A DNA stretch of 64,000 nucleotides, from contig CABSMJ010000006.1 in assembly GCA_902478785.1 (NCBI GenBank), positions 1 to 64,000 of the forward strand. Direction: 5' to 3'. Source of the stretch: an uncultured Oscillospiraceae bacterium (GTDB lineage Bacteria > Bacillota > Clostridia > Oscillospirales > Oscillospiraceae). Below the pieces are notes generated by a model that was given only the letters and a program-made list of their open reading frames with translations, was not told the DNA's origin and ran no database searches. Shown here one piece after another: positions 52,054 to 60,182 of this stretch (its first letter is position 1; every line of letters begins with the position of its first letter). The translations under genes and the position numbers were made by a program.

Positions 52054-52572
52054 ATGAGGCGAGTCTGTCTGTGGGTGGCGCTGGCCCTGGCACTTTTGCT
52101 GGGCTTGCTGTCCGCCTGTGAGCCGGAGGCGGCGGAGAATAACAGCCGGCCGGAGCAGGGGGAGCTGGCGCTGCCGCTGGAGGGCGATGCCCAGGAACGG
52201 CTGGATGTGGTGCTGTGGCAGGAGGAGGGCTTTTCTCTCTATGTGCCTGCCAGGGGCTGGTACCAGGAGAAGGACGGCACCTGGCGGCCGGAAAAAGAGG
52301 AGGACGTGGGACTCTTTGTCCACCAGTGCCGGGAGTGCGGCAGCCAAGCTCTGTGGAAGGAACTGGGGGAGCGTTTCCCCAACTATGGTTTTTTGCCCCC
52401 AGAGGACGGGGTGTGCATGGGCTACGACGCCGTAGGCGGCATGACCATGCGGGTCCGTCTGGTGGAGGGGGAGTCGGGGTCCTGGGCGGTCTGTGCCTGC
52501 TATCCCGACGACCTGGAGGAGAGCGGGCAGACCCAGCTTGCCCTTCTGGCGGATACCTTTCAGGCGTGCTAA
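52054..52572 (+). CDS. Predicted lipoprotein
   Basis: This 172-residue exported protein has a signal peptide with a lipobox (LLGLLSAC, lipidated cysteine at about residue 22). A mature part of about 150 residues is rich in acidic residues and tryptophan (FSLYVPARGWYQEKDGTWRPEKE). Four or five further cysteines, including HQCRECGS and VCACYPDD, could form disulfides. I do not recognise the fold. The ATG has GAGGGAGA upstream; 28 residues of open frame before it lack a ribosome site. A terminator separates it from arcA. Confidence 0.7.
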   Translation: MRRVCLWVALALALLLGLLSACEPEAAENNSRPEQGELALPLEGDAQERLDVVLWQEEGFSLYVPARGWYQEKDGTWRPEKEEDVGLFVHQCRECGSQALWKELGERFPNYGFLPPEDGVCMGYDAVGGMTMRVRLVEGESGSWAVCACYPDDLEESGQTQLALLADTFQAC

Positions 52573-52630
52573 GCGCCGTTCTTTGGCGCGGGACCGAACA
52601 GGCCCCGCGTTTTTTGCATTTCAAAAGAAG

Positions 52631-52659
52631 AAAAAAGACGCCTCGCGGCGTCTTTTTTT
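52631..52659 (+). terminator. Terminator of the lipoprotein gene
   Basis: AGACGCC (52636-52642) pairs with GGCGTCT (52647-52653), extended by AAAAAA/TTTTTT flanks. Confidence 0.82.
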
Positions 52660-52754
52660 CGTTCTTCACGCATGAAACGCCGTTTTCCAGAGACCATAAG
52701 GAAGAACGGAGAGACGGCGGGCAGCCGAGCTCTCCCTGGAAAAGGAGTGATCGC

Positions 52755-53981
52755 TTGAATACCGGAATCCATATTACCTCGGAGATCGGCCCGCTGCGCA
52801 AGGTGGTGCTGCACCGGCCCGGCAAGGAGCTGGAGAATCTGATGCCGGACTATCTGGAGCGGCTGCTGTTTGACGACATCCCCTATCTGCAGGAGGCCCA
52901 GCGGGAGCACGACGCTTTTGCCGACTGCCTGCGCCAGTGCGGAGCGGAGGTGGTGTACCTCACCGACCTGGTGGTCCAGTCCCTCACCGACGAGACCATC
53001 CGGCAGGAGCTGCTGGAGCAGTTTTTGGACGAGGCGGACATCCAGGACCCCCGAGCCCGGGGGCTGCTGACGGACTACTTCTCTGCCATGTCAGACCGGG
53101 AGATGGTGGCGGCCATGATGGCCGGCGTCCGCAAACAGCAGCTTCAGGTGTCCGACAGGGCCAAGCTGGGGGACTTTTTGTCCCTGGGCAGCGGGGACTA
53201 TCCCTTCCTGGTGGACCCCATGCCCAACCTCTATTTTACCCGGGACCCCTTCGCCGCCATCGGCACCGGTGTGAGCATCCACAAGATGCACACCAAGACC
53301 CGCAACCGGGAGACCCTCTTCGGCAAGTTCATCTTCAAATACCACCCCGAGTACAAGAACGCACCCCGTTGGTATGACCGGGGCCAGACCTCCTCCCTGG
53401 AGGGCGGAGACATCCTCATCCTCTCGCCCCAGGTGCTGGCGGTGGGCATCTCCCAGCGGACCCATGAGGACTCCATCGACCAGCTGGCGGCCACGGTGCT
53501 CAGCGAAAGCAAGACCTTCCGCAAGCTCCTGGCCTTCGACATCCCCAAGACCCGGTCCTTCATGCACCTGGACACGGTGTTCACCATGGTGGACCGGGAC
53601 AAGTTCACCGTCCACCCCAATATCCTCAGCGCCATCACGGTCTACGTCATGGAGCTGGATGAGCGGGGACAGGTGAAGATCCGCCAGGAGGACGGCAAGC
53701 TGGAGGACATCCTCAAAGAGCACCTGGAGCTGGATCAGGTCACCCTGATCCCCTGCGGCCAGGGCAGCGAGATCGACGCCGCCCGAGAGCAGTGGAACGA
53801 CGGCTCCAACACCCTGGCGGTGGCTCCGGGTGAGGTGGTGGTTTACAGCCGCAACTATGTGACCAACCGCCTGCTGGAGGACCATGGCGTCAAGATCCAC
53901 ACCATCCCCAGCGCCGAGCTCAGCCGGGGCCGGGGCGGCCCCCGGTGCATGTCCATGCCCCTTTGGCGGGAGGACCTGTAA
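52755..53981 (+). CDS. arcA: Arginine deiminase
   Basis: This enzyme converts arginine to citrulline and ammonia, step one of the ADI pathway for ATP and acid resistance. The 408 residues begin ITSEIGPLRKVVLHRPGKELENL. They include NLYFTRDPFAAIG, SLEGGDILIL and HLDTVFTMVD, and end with the catalytic cysteine C398 in GGPRCMSMP. The start is TTG, seven bases behind AAAGGAG; the frame is open far upstream into the lipoprotein region, without similarity. It is followed by ornithine carbamoyltransferase and a YfcC-type transporter. Confidence 0.96.
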   Translation: MNTGIHITSEIGPLRKVVLHRPGKELENLMPDYLERLLFDDIPYLQEAQREHDAFADCLRQCGAEVVYLTDLVVQSLTDETIRQELLEQFLDEADIQDPRARGLLTDYFSAMSDREMVAAMMAGVRKQQLQVSDRAKLGDFLSLGSGDYPFLVDPMPNLYFTRDPFAAIGTGVSIHKMHTKTRNRETLFGKFIFKYHPEYKNAPRWYDRGQTSSLEGGDILILSPQVLAVGISQRTHEDSIDQLAATVLSESKTFRKLLAFDIPKTRSFMHLDTVFTMVDRDKFTVHPNILSAITVYVMELDERGQVKIRQEDGKLEDILKEHLELDQVTLIPCGQGSEIDAAREQWNDGSNTLAVAPGEVVVYSRNYVTNRLLEDHGVKIHTIPSAELSRGRGGPRCMSMPLWREDL

Positions 53982-54049
53982 GGATATACCTCCCTGACGG
54001 CGCCCAGGGCGCCGCACATCTTGCTACAAAATGAAAAAGGAGAACCACT

Positions 54050-55045
54050 ATGGCTGTCAATTTGAAAGGCAAAAGCTTCCTGACCCTCAACGACCTGACC
54101 CCCGGCGAGATCCGGTACCTGCTGGACCTGGGCCACGACCTGAAAGCCAAGCGCCGCGCCGGCATCCCCGGCAAGGCCCTGGAGGGCAAGCACATCGTGC
54201 TGCTGTTTGAAAAGACCTCCACCCGCACCCGCTGCTCCTTCGAGGTAGCCGCCACCCAGGAGGGCGCCCACGTCACCTTCCTGGACTCCGGCTCCTCCCA
54301 GATGGGCAAAAAGGAGTCCCTGGAGGACTCCGCCAAGGTGCTGGGCCGCTTCTTCGACGGTATCGAGTACCGGGGCTTTGACCAGAAGGTGGTGGAAGAC
54401 CTGGCCAAGTATTCCGGCGTGCCGGTGTGGAACGGCCTTACAGACGCCGACCACCCCACCCAGATCCTGGCGGACATGATGACTATTGAAGAGCACTGCC
54501 ACAAGCCCCTCAAGGACGTGAAGGTGGTGTTCCCCGGCGACGTGCGCAACAATATGTGCTACGCCTGGATGATCGGCGCGGCCAAGATGGGCATGCACTT
54601 CGTGGGCATCGGCCCGGAGAAGCTGGCCAAAGAAATGGATCCGGAGATCGTCAAGAGCACCTTCGCCACTGCCCGGGAGACCGGCGGCCTCATTGAGATC
54701 ACCGATAACATGGCGGACGTGAAGGACGCGGATGTGATCTACGGCGACATCTGGGCCTCTATGGGCGAGGAGGCGCTGATCCCTGAGCGCACCAAGCTCC
54801 TGTCCCCCTACCGGGTGACGGAGGAGACACTGAAGGCCACCGGCAACCCCAATGTGCTGTATCTGCACTGCCTGCCCTCCTTCCACGACTTTGAGACAAA
54901 GCTTGCCAAGGAATGGAAGGACAAGGGCGTGGACATCCGGGAGGTCACCGACGAGGTGTTCCGCGGCCCCCACAGCGTGGTGTTCGACGAGGCGGAGAAC
55001 CGGATGCACTCCATCAAGGCCGTCCTGGTGGCTACGCTGGGCTAA
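54050..55045 (+). CDS. arcB: Ornithine carbamoyltransferase
   Basis: This enzyme interconverts citrulline and ornithine plus carbamoyl phosphate. The 331 residues have the carbamoyl-phosphate loop STRTR at 57-61, the DHPTQ loop and the ornithine-side LHCLPSFHD. Context behind arcA points to the catabolic (arcB) rather than the biosynthetic role, though the two cannot be separated by sequence alone. AAAGGAGAACC precedes the ATG. The gap to arcA is 68 bp without a terminator. Confidence 0.93.
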   Translation: MAVNLKGKSFLTLNDLTPGEIRYLLDLGHDLKAKRRAGIPGKALEGKHIVLLFEKTSTRTRCSFEVAATQEGAHVTFLDSGSSQMGKKESLEDSAKVLGRFFDGIEYRGFDQKVVEDLAKYSGVPVWNGLTDADHPTQILADMMTIEEHCHKPLKDVKVVFPGDVRNNMCYAWMIGAAKMGMHFVGIGPEKLAKEMDPEIVKSTFATARETGGLIEITDNMADVKDADVIYGDIWASMGEEALIPERTKLLSPYRVTEETLKATGNPNVLYLHCLPSFHDFETKLAKEWKDKGVDIREVTDEVFRGPHSVVFDEAENRMHSIKAVLVATLG

Positions 55046-55065
55046 AAAGAGAGGAGGCGGGCCCC

Positions 55066-56454
55066 GTGTCCAAATTCAAAATGCCCACGGCCTATACCAT
55101 TTTGCTTGGCCTCATCATCCTGGTGGCCATCGCTACCTGGTTCGTGCCGGCGGGACAGTATGACTATGTAGACGGCGTGCCCGTGGCCGGCACCTACCAC
55201 GCGGTGGAGCAAAATCCCCAGGGCGTGGGGGATGTGATCCTGGCCTCCTTCCACGGCTTCTATGACGCTGTGGATGTGTGCGTGTTCATCCTGACGGTGG
55301 GCGGCTTTTTGGGCGTGGTCATGCGCACCGGCGCGGTGGATGCCGGCGTCAGCCATGTGATCGCCCTGCTGGGTGGCCGGGAGAAGTGGCTCATCCCCAT
55401 CCTTATGGTGTTTTTCGGCCTGGGCGGCACCAGCTATGGCATGTGGGAGGAGACCATGGCCTTTTACCCGCTGCTGATCCCCATCTTCCAGGCGGCGGGC
55501 TATGACGCGGTGGTGGGCATCGCGGTGATTTTGCTGGGCGCCGGCGCCGGCGTCATCTGCTCCACCGTCAACCCCTTCGCCACGGGCATTGCCGCCGGCT
55601 TTGCCGGAGTGTCCCTGGGGGACGGCATCGGACTGCGGATCTTGATGTGGGTGGTCTTTGAGGCGGTGGCCATCTGGTATGTGATGGCCTACGCCGCCAA
55701 GGTGAAAAAGACGCCCTCCGCCTCCGTGGTGGGCCGGGGCCATGAGGAGCTCCACACCAAGGCGGAGGAGGCCCCGCCGCTGACCACCCGCCGGAAGGTG
55801 ATCCTGGCGGTATTCCTGGCCACCTTTTTGCTGATGACCTACGCCGTGGTGCCCTTTGAGGATATGGGACTGCCCCTGCCCTCCCTGGGCTGGTGGTTCC
55901 CGGAGCTCTCGGGATTGTTTCTGGTCAGCGCCATCATCGTGGGCCTCATCGACCGGATGGAGGAAGCCGCCATTGCCGAGGAGTTCGTCACCGGCGCGGC
56001 AGATCTGCTGGGAGTGGCCTTCATCATCGGCATCAGCCGGGGCATCACCCACCTGATGAACGAGGGGCGCATCACCGACACGGTCCTCAGCTGGGGCGAG
56101 AGCGCCCTGTCCGGCGCCGGACCCCTGACGTTCATCTTGCTGGTGTTTTTGCTGTATCTGCCCCTGAGCATCCTGATCCCCTCTTCCTCCGGCCTTGCCA
56201 CGCTGTCCATCCCCATCGTGGCGCCTCTGGGGAAGTTCGCCGGGGTCTCCGGCGCTCTCATCATCACGGCCTTTCAGTCTGCCTCGGGTCTGGTGAATCT
56301 GATCACGCCCACGGCGGCGGTGGTCATGGGCGCTCTGGCCCTGGGCCATGTGCCCTACGACAAGTGGGTGCGCTTTTCCTGGAAGATCGTGCTCCTCTTC
56401 GCTGCGCTCATTGCGGCCTTTCTGGTGGCGGGAGCTCTGCTCTCCGGCGGATGA
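55066..56454 (+). CDS. YfcC-family basic amino acid antiporter (probable arginine/ornithine exchange)
   Basis: This 462-residue membrane protein has about twelve to thirteen helices of the YfcC/ArcD-like family. Landmarks include ATWFVPAGQYDYV near the start, GGTSYGMWEETMAFYPLLIP, NPFATGIAAGFAGV and LSILIPSSSGLATLSIPIVAPL. The GTG start lies eight bases after GAGGAGG. As the third gene of the arc operon it most likely exchanges arginine for ornithine, replacing classical ArcD. That is inference from position. A symmetrical terminator follows immediately. Confidence 0.9.
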   Translation: MSKFKMPTAYTILLGLIILVAIATWFVPAGQYDYVDGVPVAGTYHAVEQNPQGVGDVILASFHGFYDAVDVCVFILTVGGFLGVVMRTGAVDAGVSHVIALLGGREKWLIPILMVFFGLGGTSYGMWEETMAFYPLLIPIFQAAGYDAVVGIAVILLGAGAGVICSTVNPFATGIAAGFAGVSLGDGIGLRILMWVVFEAVAIWYVMAYAAKVKKTPSASVVGRGHEELHTKAEEAPPLTTRRKVILAVFLATFLLMTYAVVPFEDMGLPLPSLGWWFPELSGLFLVSAIIVGLIDRMEEAAIAEEFVTGAADLLGVAFIIGISRGITHLMNEGRITDTVLSWGESALSGAGPLTFILLVFLLYLPLSILIPSSSGLATLSIPIVAPLGKFAGVSGALIITAFQSASGLVNLITPTAAVVMGALALGHVPYDKWVRFSWKIVLLFAALIAAFLVAGALLSGG

Positions 56455-56455
56455 C

Positions 56456-56489
56456 AAAAAAGCGGACGCCCACAGGCGTCCGCTTTTTT
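56456..56489. terminator. Bidirectional terminator after the arc operon
   Basis: AAAAAAGCGGACGCC (56456-56470) pairs with GGCGTCCGCTTTTTT (56475-56489), four-base loop; it serves both converging genes. Confidence 0.92.
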
Positions 56490-56500
56490 GTGCATAGAGA

Positions 56501-58060
56501 TCAGACCAGCGTAAAGGACAGCCGCCGCTCCGGTTCCAGCATCCGCACGATCAGTACGGCGCATTCCGCCCGGCTGAGGGTAGCACGGGGGGCAAAGGTG
56601 CCCCTTTGGTCCCGTCCGGCGAACACGCCGGCCCGATACAGCAGATATACCGCCTCCGCCTCCGGGGCGGAGGGGGATACATCCGGAATGGTCTCCACCC
56701 GGTTGATAGGCTCCAGGGCCTGGGCAGGCAGCGCCTTGGACAGCAGCCCGGCAAACTCCGCCCGGGTGACGGCCCGGGCCGCCTGGGCGGCGGTGAGGGG
56801 GGTGGAGAGGATGCCCTGTTTCAGGGCGTAGTCCGCGTACTCCTGATACCAGGGGGTCCCGTGGCCCAGGGTGTCGGAGCCGGTGAGGTAGATGGTGTGC
56901 ATCCGGGCGGCAATGCTGACAGCCTGGGCCCAGGTGACGGTGCCGGCGGGGGAGAAGCGGCGGCCGCCGGTGCCCTGCATCAGCCCCAGTTTCCGGGCAC
57001 TCTCGGCGCTTTCGGCGTACCAGGCGCCGGCGGGAATGTCGGTGAAGTAGGCCTTCTGGTCGATGACGGCGCGGATGGCGGAGAGGAGACTCTTTTCCCC
57101 CGCGGCGTCCTGGGTGATCTCCCAGATCATCACGCCGCCCAAAGACTCCAAAGCATAGGAGGTCTTGGCGGCGATGGTGTCCTGACCGTTGTACCAGATC
57201 TGCTTGCCCTGGTAGACCACCGTGTCCTTTTTCTCCGCCCCGGGCACGGCCTGCAAGATGGTGCGGTAGGGAGTGCCGCCGGGCCGGGCATAGAAGGGCA
57301 GGCCCAGCACCACCTTCTCTGCCGGTACGCCCCGGGTCTTGCGCCAGTAGTTGCCGCAGGCCACCGCGTAGTCGTAGGTGGAGTGGCGGCTGCCGTTGTC
57401 TCCGTCATAGGCCATGACGTTGATCCAGTCCACCGCCTCCAGCACCTGGTCCGTAAAGGCAGACGCCCCGGAGTAGGGGTTGCCGGAGGTGGTGGCACCG
57501 CCGATGACGGCAGTGGTCAGCAGCTTGCCCCGGGTCTGGAGCCGCTGGGACAGGGCGGCGATGAGCTGTTCGTACTGCTTGTATGTACCGCTGGTGCGGG
57601 GATACTCCCAGTCGATGTCCACCCCGTCAAAGCCGTACTGGTTGCACATGGCGGTGATGGCGTCCGCCAGCTTGGTCCGCTTGGCGGCGGTGGAGGTGGC
57701 GGAGGCGAACACCGGCTCCAAAAGCCCGTCGTGGTCGCTCCAGCCGCCTACGCCTAAAAGCACCTTCACGCCCTGGGCATGGGCCTTCTGAATGAGGGCG
57801 GAGGCCGCCTGGGGATTTTCCAGGGGGCGCAGGGAGCCGTCGGCGTTGGGAAGGGCGAAGGCGTAGATGATGTGGGTCAGGTCCTCATAGGGGACCGAGG
57901 AGACCTGGGACAAGGGGCGCCAGGAGGGATAATAGGCTACCACCCGGAAGGGGTCGGTGGAGCCGGTGCTGGCCTGGGCCGGAGCCAGTACGGGAAGCAG
58001 TATGGCCTGGCACACCAGGAAGGCCAGAAACAGTCCGGCCAGTCGTTTTTTGCGGTGCAT
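56501..58060 (-). CDS. Secreted GH18 glycosidase with SLH repeats
   Basis: This 519-residue exported enzyme has a signal peptide (1-30, ending APAQAS) and a glycoside hydrolase 18 barrel (about 37-335). The catalytic DxxDxDxE is FDGVDIDWE at 144-152, with E152 as the acid. It also has LLGVGGWSD, INVMAYDGD and GGVMIWEITQD. Three S-layer homology modules (about 340-519) anchor it to the wall. GH18 enzymes cut chitin-like or peptidoglycan GlcNAc bonds; the target here may be the cell's own wall, spore cortex or diet chitin. AGGA precedes the ATG; earlier frame lacks a signal. It is transcribed alone, convergent with the arc operon. Confidence 0.92.
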   Translation of the reverse strand: MHRKKRLAGLFLAFLVCQAILLPVLAPAQASTGSTDPFRVVAYYPSWRPLSQVSSVPYEDLTHIIYAFALPNADGSLRPLENPQAASALIQKAHAQGVKVLLGVGGWSDHDGLLEPVFASATSTAAKRTKLADAITAMCNQYGFDGVDIDWEYPRTSGTYKQYEQLIAALSQRLQTRGKLLTTAVIGGATTSGNPYSGASAFTDQVLEAVDWINVMAYDGDNGSRHSTYDYAVACGNYWRKTRGVPAEKVVLGLPFYARPGGTPYRTILQAVPGAEKKDTVVYQGKQIWYNGQDTIAAKTSYALESLGGVMIWEITQDAAGEKSLLSAIRAVIDQKAYFTDIPAGAWYAESAESARKLGLMQGTGGRRFSPAGTVTWAQAVSIAARMHTIYLTGSDTLGHGTPWYQEYADYALKQGILSTPLTAAQAARAVTRAEFAGLLSKALPAQALEPINRVETIPDVSPSAPEAEAVYLLYRAGVFAGRDQRGTFAPRATLSRAECAVLIVRMLEPERRLSFTLV

Positions 58061-58165
58061 GGGAAAGTCCTGCCTTTCAATGGATAAGGTGGATCTATCA
58101 TAGCAAAAGGAAGGGCCGGATACCATGGGAACTTCCGGCAGGAGAGGGGAAAGCTGGCGAGGGGC

Positions 58166-58195
58166 AAAAAAAGCGCGGCGCCAACGGCGCCGCGC
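58166..58195 (-). terminator. Terminator of the DegV gene
   Basis: A perfect 10-bp stem (58173-58182 with 58186-58195, three-base loop) followed on the minus strand by seven T. Confidence 0.87.
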
Positions 58196-58210
58196 AAAGG
58201 GGAGATGAGA

Positions 58211-59050
58211 TCAATAGCTGACGATGAGGCCCTTTTCCATGGCGTAGAACGTGCAAAGGCCCTTGCAGTTGAGCAGCGTCACGTCCGCCACCGGCAGCTC
58301 CGCCAGAATGGCCTGCTTGAGCTTCATGGCCCCGGCCAGATTCTCGCAGTGGGCGATGAGCACCGGCAGGCCCGTCACGTCCTTGGCCTCGGCCATCATG
58401 TGCACGATGTGCTTGATGGTCTTGCTCTCGCCCCTGGCCTTGCCCGCCACATGGATGGTGCCCTGGGGGGTGGCGTCGGCGATGACGTGGATGCCCAGGC
58501 CCGTGAGCACGGAGCCGATAAAGGGACTCATGCGGCCGGCCTTGATGAGGTTGCCGAAGTTGGAGAGGGTGAAGGCGATGCGCAGCGAGGCCTGATACTC
58601 CCGCAGGGCCGCACAGACCTCCTCAAAGTCCTTGCCCGCCTCAATGAGCTGCTGGGCCCGAAGCACGATCAGGGCCAGCATGCCGGAGGCACCCTTGGAG
58701 TCGATGACGCAGATCTGCTTGTCGGGATACTCCTCCAGCACCATGTCCCGGCCCAGCACCGCCGCGTTGTAGGTGCCGGAGAGCTGGCTGGAGATGGTGA
58801 CACAGATGGTGCAGTCTGCGGTCTCAAAGGCCCGCTTGAAGTCCTCCGGGGAGGGGCAGGCCGTGGAGGAGCCGGTCTTGCAGGCGTCCATGTCCCGCAA
58901 AAGCTGGGGGATGGAGAGGTTGCCGTCGTCGATATACTCATCCTCGCCGATGATGATTTTGAGAGGAACCACCTCGAAGTGAAGCTGCTGGCTCTGAATG
59001 TCAGAGGCCTTCAGGTCGCAGCTGCTGTCCGCCACAATATTCCAAGTCAT
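58211..59050 (-). CDS. DegV-family fatty-acid-binding protein
   Basis: This 279-residue DegV protein has the N-terminal IVADSSCDL, KTGSSTACPSPEDF with the lipid-headgroup serine/threonine, and VIDSKGASGMLAL. Family members bind a fatty acid and (as FakB) hand it to the kinase FakA, which feeds phospholipid synthesis. No FakA gene is nearby. A near-consensus promoter and a GAGGAG site precede the ATG. It is monocistronic, divergent from ppx. Confidence 0.92.
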   Translation of the reverse strand: MTWNIVADSSCDLKASDIQSQQLHFEVVPLKIIIGEDEYIDDGNLSIPQLLRDMDACKTGSSTACPSPEDFKRAFETADCTICVTISSQLSGTYNAAVLGRDMVLEEYPDKQICVIDSKGASGMLALIVLRAQQLIEAGKDFEEVCAALREYQASLRIAFTLSNFGNLIKAGRMSPFIGSVLTGLGIHVIADATPQGTIHVAGKARGESKTIKHIVHMMAEAKDVTGLPVLIAHCENLAGAMKLKQAILAELPVADVTLLNCKGLCTFYAMEKGLIVSY

Positions 59051-59084
59051 ATTGAACTCCTCACAATCTGATTTTCAATATTAG

Positions 59085-59112
59085 ATTATACCAGGAATCC
59101 CAAGAATGTCAA
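59085..59112 (-). promoter_or_regulatory. Near-consensus promoter of the DegV gene
   Basis: On the minus strand TTGACA (59107-59112), a 16-bp spacer and TATAAT (59085-59090). Confidence 0.78.
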
Positions 59113-59190
59113 GTTCAGACTGCCGGTGGGAGCCTGTTTGTCGAATCTGGGAAAAATAAGGAATTTTTTATACATTTTACATAAAGCAAA

Positions 59191-59218
59191 TGGAAAACAC
59201 ACATACCTCTGGTATACT
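59191..59218 (+). promoter_or_regulatory. Possible promoter of the ppx-ppk operon
   Basis: TGGAAA (59191-59196), a 16-bp spacer and TATACT (59213-59218), about 45 bp before the start. Confidence 0.45.
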
Positions 59219-59261
59219 GAAAAAACTTATGTGGCGTCAGCAAGTCAAAGGAGGCATGTCC

Positions 59262-60182
59262 GTGTACGGCGTGATTGATATCGGTTCCAACAGTATTCGC
59301 CTTTCGGTCTTTCAGGTGGAGGAGGGGGGCGGGCTCACCCAACTGTTCCAGCGCAAAGAGATGACGGGCCTGGCGGCCTGCGTCAACGAAAAGGGGAATC
59401 TGACCCGTCAGGGCATCCGCCGGGCAGCAGACACATTGGAGCGGTTCCGCTGGGCCCTGGAGAAGATTTTGGTGGAGGAGACCTTTGTCTTTGCCACCGC
59501 CTCGCTGCGGAACGTGGGTAACACCAAGGAGGTGGTGCAGGAGCTGTTCCGCCAGACCGGCTATCAGGTCCAGGTCCTCAGCGGCCGGGAGGAGGCCTTG
59601 CTGGACTATCGGGGCGCCCGGCTGTCTCTGGGGGGCGGCGATGGGCTGCTGGTGGACATCGGCGGCGGCAGTACCGAGCTGGTGGGCTTCCGGCAGGGAA
59701 AGGCGGAGTTTGCCGTGTCCATGCCGGTGGGCTCTTTGAACCTCTATAAGCGGTGCGTGTCCGATCTGCTGCCCACTCAGGAGGAGCTGCGGAAGATCCG
59801 CCAGACGGTCCGCCGGGAGCTGGAGCGCCAGGAGCTGCCCAAGGACTTCCAGGCGGAGCTGCTGTGCGGCGTGGGCGGCACCGCCCGCAACACCTGCAAG
59901 CTGTGCAACGAGTGGTTCGGCCGTCCCAGTGAGGAGCGGGGCTTCACGGACAAGGAGCTCAAGCATATGATGGACCGGTGCAAGCACCCGGACAAGGAGC
60001 ACATGGACAGTTTGCTGGCGGTGATGCCCGAGCGGATCCACACCATCACGCCGGGCATGGCCATTTTGCAGACGGTGGCCCGCCGCTTTGGCTGCCGCCA
60101 ATTTGCGGTCAGCCAGCAGGGTGTCCGGGAGGGCTATCTGTTGGAGATTTTGTCGAAGAGAGGGAGAGAGCATGTCGGATAA
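59262..60182 (+). CDS. ppx: Ppx/GppA-type exopolyphosphatase
   Basis: This enzyme releases phosphate from polyphosphate ends, or hydrolyses pppGpp. The 306 residues of the ASKHA fold have the first phosphate loop VIDIGSNSIRL near the start, FVFATASLRNVGN, and the second loop LLVDIGGGSTEL. The length equals a minimal Ppx without the extra C-terminal HD-like domain of longer forms. An ATG at 59256 is only one base behind GGAGG. The GTG at 59262 has seven-base spacing from AAAGGAGG and is preferred. It overlaps ppk by 11 bases, so synthesis and breakdown of polyphosphate are encoded together. Confidence 0.9.
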   Translation: MYGVIDIGSNSIRLSVFQVEEGGGLTQLFQRKEMTGLAACVNEKGNLTRQGIRRAADTLERFRWALEKILVEETFVFATASLRNVGNTKEVVQELFRQTGYQVQVLSGREEALLDYRGARLSLGGGDGLLVDIGGGSTELVGFRQGKAEFAVSMPVGSLNLYKRCVSDLLPTQEELRKIRQTVRRELERQELPKDFQAELLCGVGGTARNTCKLCNEWFGRPSEERGFTDKELKHMMDRCKHPDKEHMDSLLAVMPERIHTITPGMAILQTVARRFGCRQFAVSQQGVREGYLLEILSKRGREHVG

